From contig CALCSH010000036.1 of NCBI GenBank assembly GCA_937893815.1, forward strand, positions 1 to 14,720: a DNA stretch of 14,720 nucleotides, written 5' to 3'. The notes beneath the pieces were generated by a model. The model was not told the origin of the DNA. It ran no database searches and saw only the letters and a program-made list of their open reading frames with translations. This DNA comes from an uncultured Anaerolineae bacterium (lineage in GTDB: Bacteria > Chloroflexota > Anaerolineae > Anaerolineales > UBA11858). The translations under genes were made by a program, and so were the position numbers. Below, piece by piece: positions 14,666 through 14,720 of the stretch (position 1 is its first letter; every line of letters begins with the position of its first letter).

Positions 14666-14720
14666 ATACTTTCGGTTCGGTCATTTTGGATAAGGGTTTG
14701 AAAGATTGGGTACAAGCAAG
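14643..14720 (-). other. Possible 3 prime end of an upstream gene overlapping the sugar transferase
   Basis: Two minus-strand frames other than that of the sugar transferase are open to the window edge. One reads 25 codons to TGA at 14645-14643 and contains an ATG at 14684; the other reads 21 codons to TGA at 14658-14656. Either could be the tail of an upstream gene overlapping the start of the sugar transferase, which would explain its lack of a ribosome site. Alternatively the first could be the true beginning of the sugar transferase, broken by a frameshift. The sequence is too short to decide. Confidence 0.25.

Noticed and set aside
1..14720. CRISPR arrays, tRNA or rRNA genes, transposase genes
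   Set aside because: No regularly spaced repeats, no tRNA-like cloverleaf or rRNA sequence, and no transposase motif were seen on either strand.

Overview
This window is a stretch of an exopolysaccharide or capsule locus with every recognisable gene on the minus strand, so it reads from right to left. The gene content fits Wzx/Wzy-dependent assembly: a phosphoglycosyl transferase that starts the lipid-linked unit, a Wzz-like chain-length protein, an O-antigen polymerase/ligase, a flippase, one GT2 and four GT4 glycosyltransferases, a TupA-like ATP-grasp enzyme, and a BcsB-like membrane-anchored protein. Protein style, moderate GC, leading TTG/GTG starts and the absence of any outer-membrane export gene (no Wza) suggest an uncultured member of Chloroflexota (Anaerolineae-like). 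This is inference from style and content, not from a marker gene.

Layout in transcription order. 14665-14072: monotopic sugar transferase. 14071-13668: a 404-base gap with several dyads, the likely control region of what follows. 13667-12546: Wzz domain fused to a degenerate GGDEF domain. 12493-11027: Wzy/WaaL-type polymerase or ligase. 11017-9551: Wzx flippase. 9539-8487: GT2. 8490-7378: GT4, with an ATGA overlap to the GT2. 7377-7204: gap with a perfect dyad. 7203-6313: TupA-like ATP-grasp. 6346-5150, 5110-4004 and 4007-2856: three more GT4 enzymes, closely packed or overlapping. 2855-2677: gap. 2676-406: BcsB-like protein. 361-302: a strong intrinsic terminator that ends the block. 301-137: a short repeat-like element and a promoter. 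136-1: the start of another leftward gene that runs off the window.

How it may work together: the sugar transferase loads the first sugar phosphate onto undecaprenyl phosphate, the five glycosyltransferases extend it, the TupA-like enzyme may couple an amino acid or similar group to it, the flippase moves the unit across the membrane and the Wzy-like protein polymerises it. The Wzz-like protein would set chain length.

The most unusual point is the cytosolic tail of the Wzz-like protein. Where many relatives carry or recruit a tyrosine (BY) kinase, this one carries a GGDEF domain whose catalytic signature is lost (DDVTF) but whose c-di-GMP inhibitory-site motif RxxD (RGND) is kept at the canonical spacing. 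This suggests a chain-length regulator that senses c-di-GMP directly. The BcsB-like gene at the end of the same block belongs to a family that normally works in c-di-GMP-activated synthases, which adds circumstantial support.
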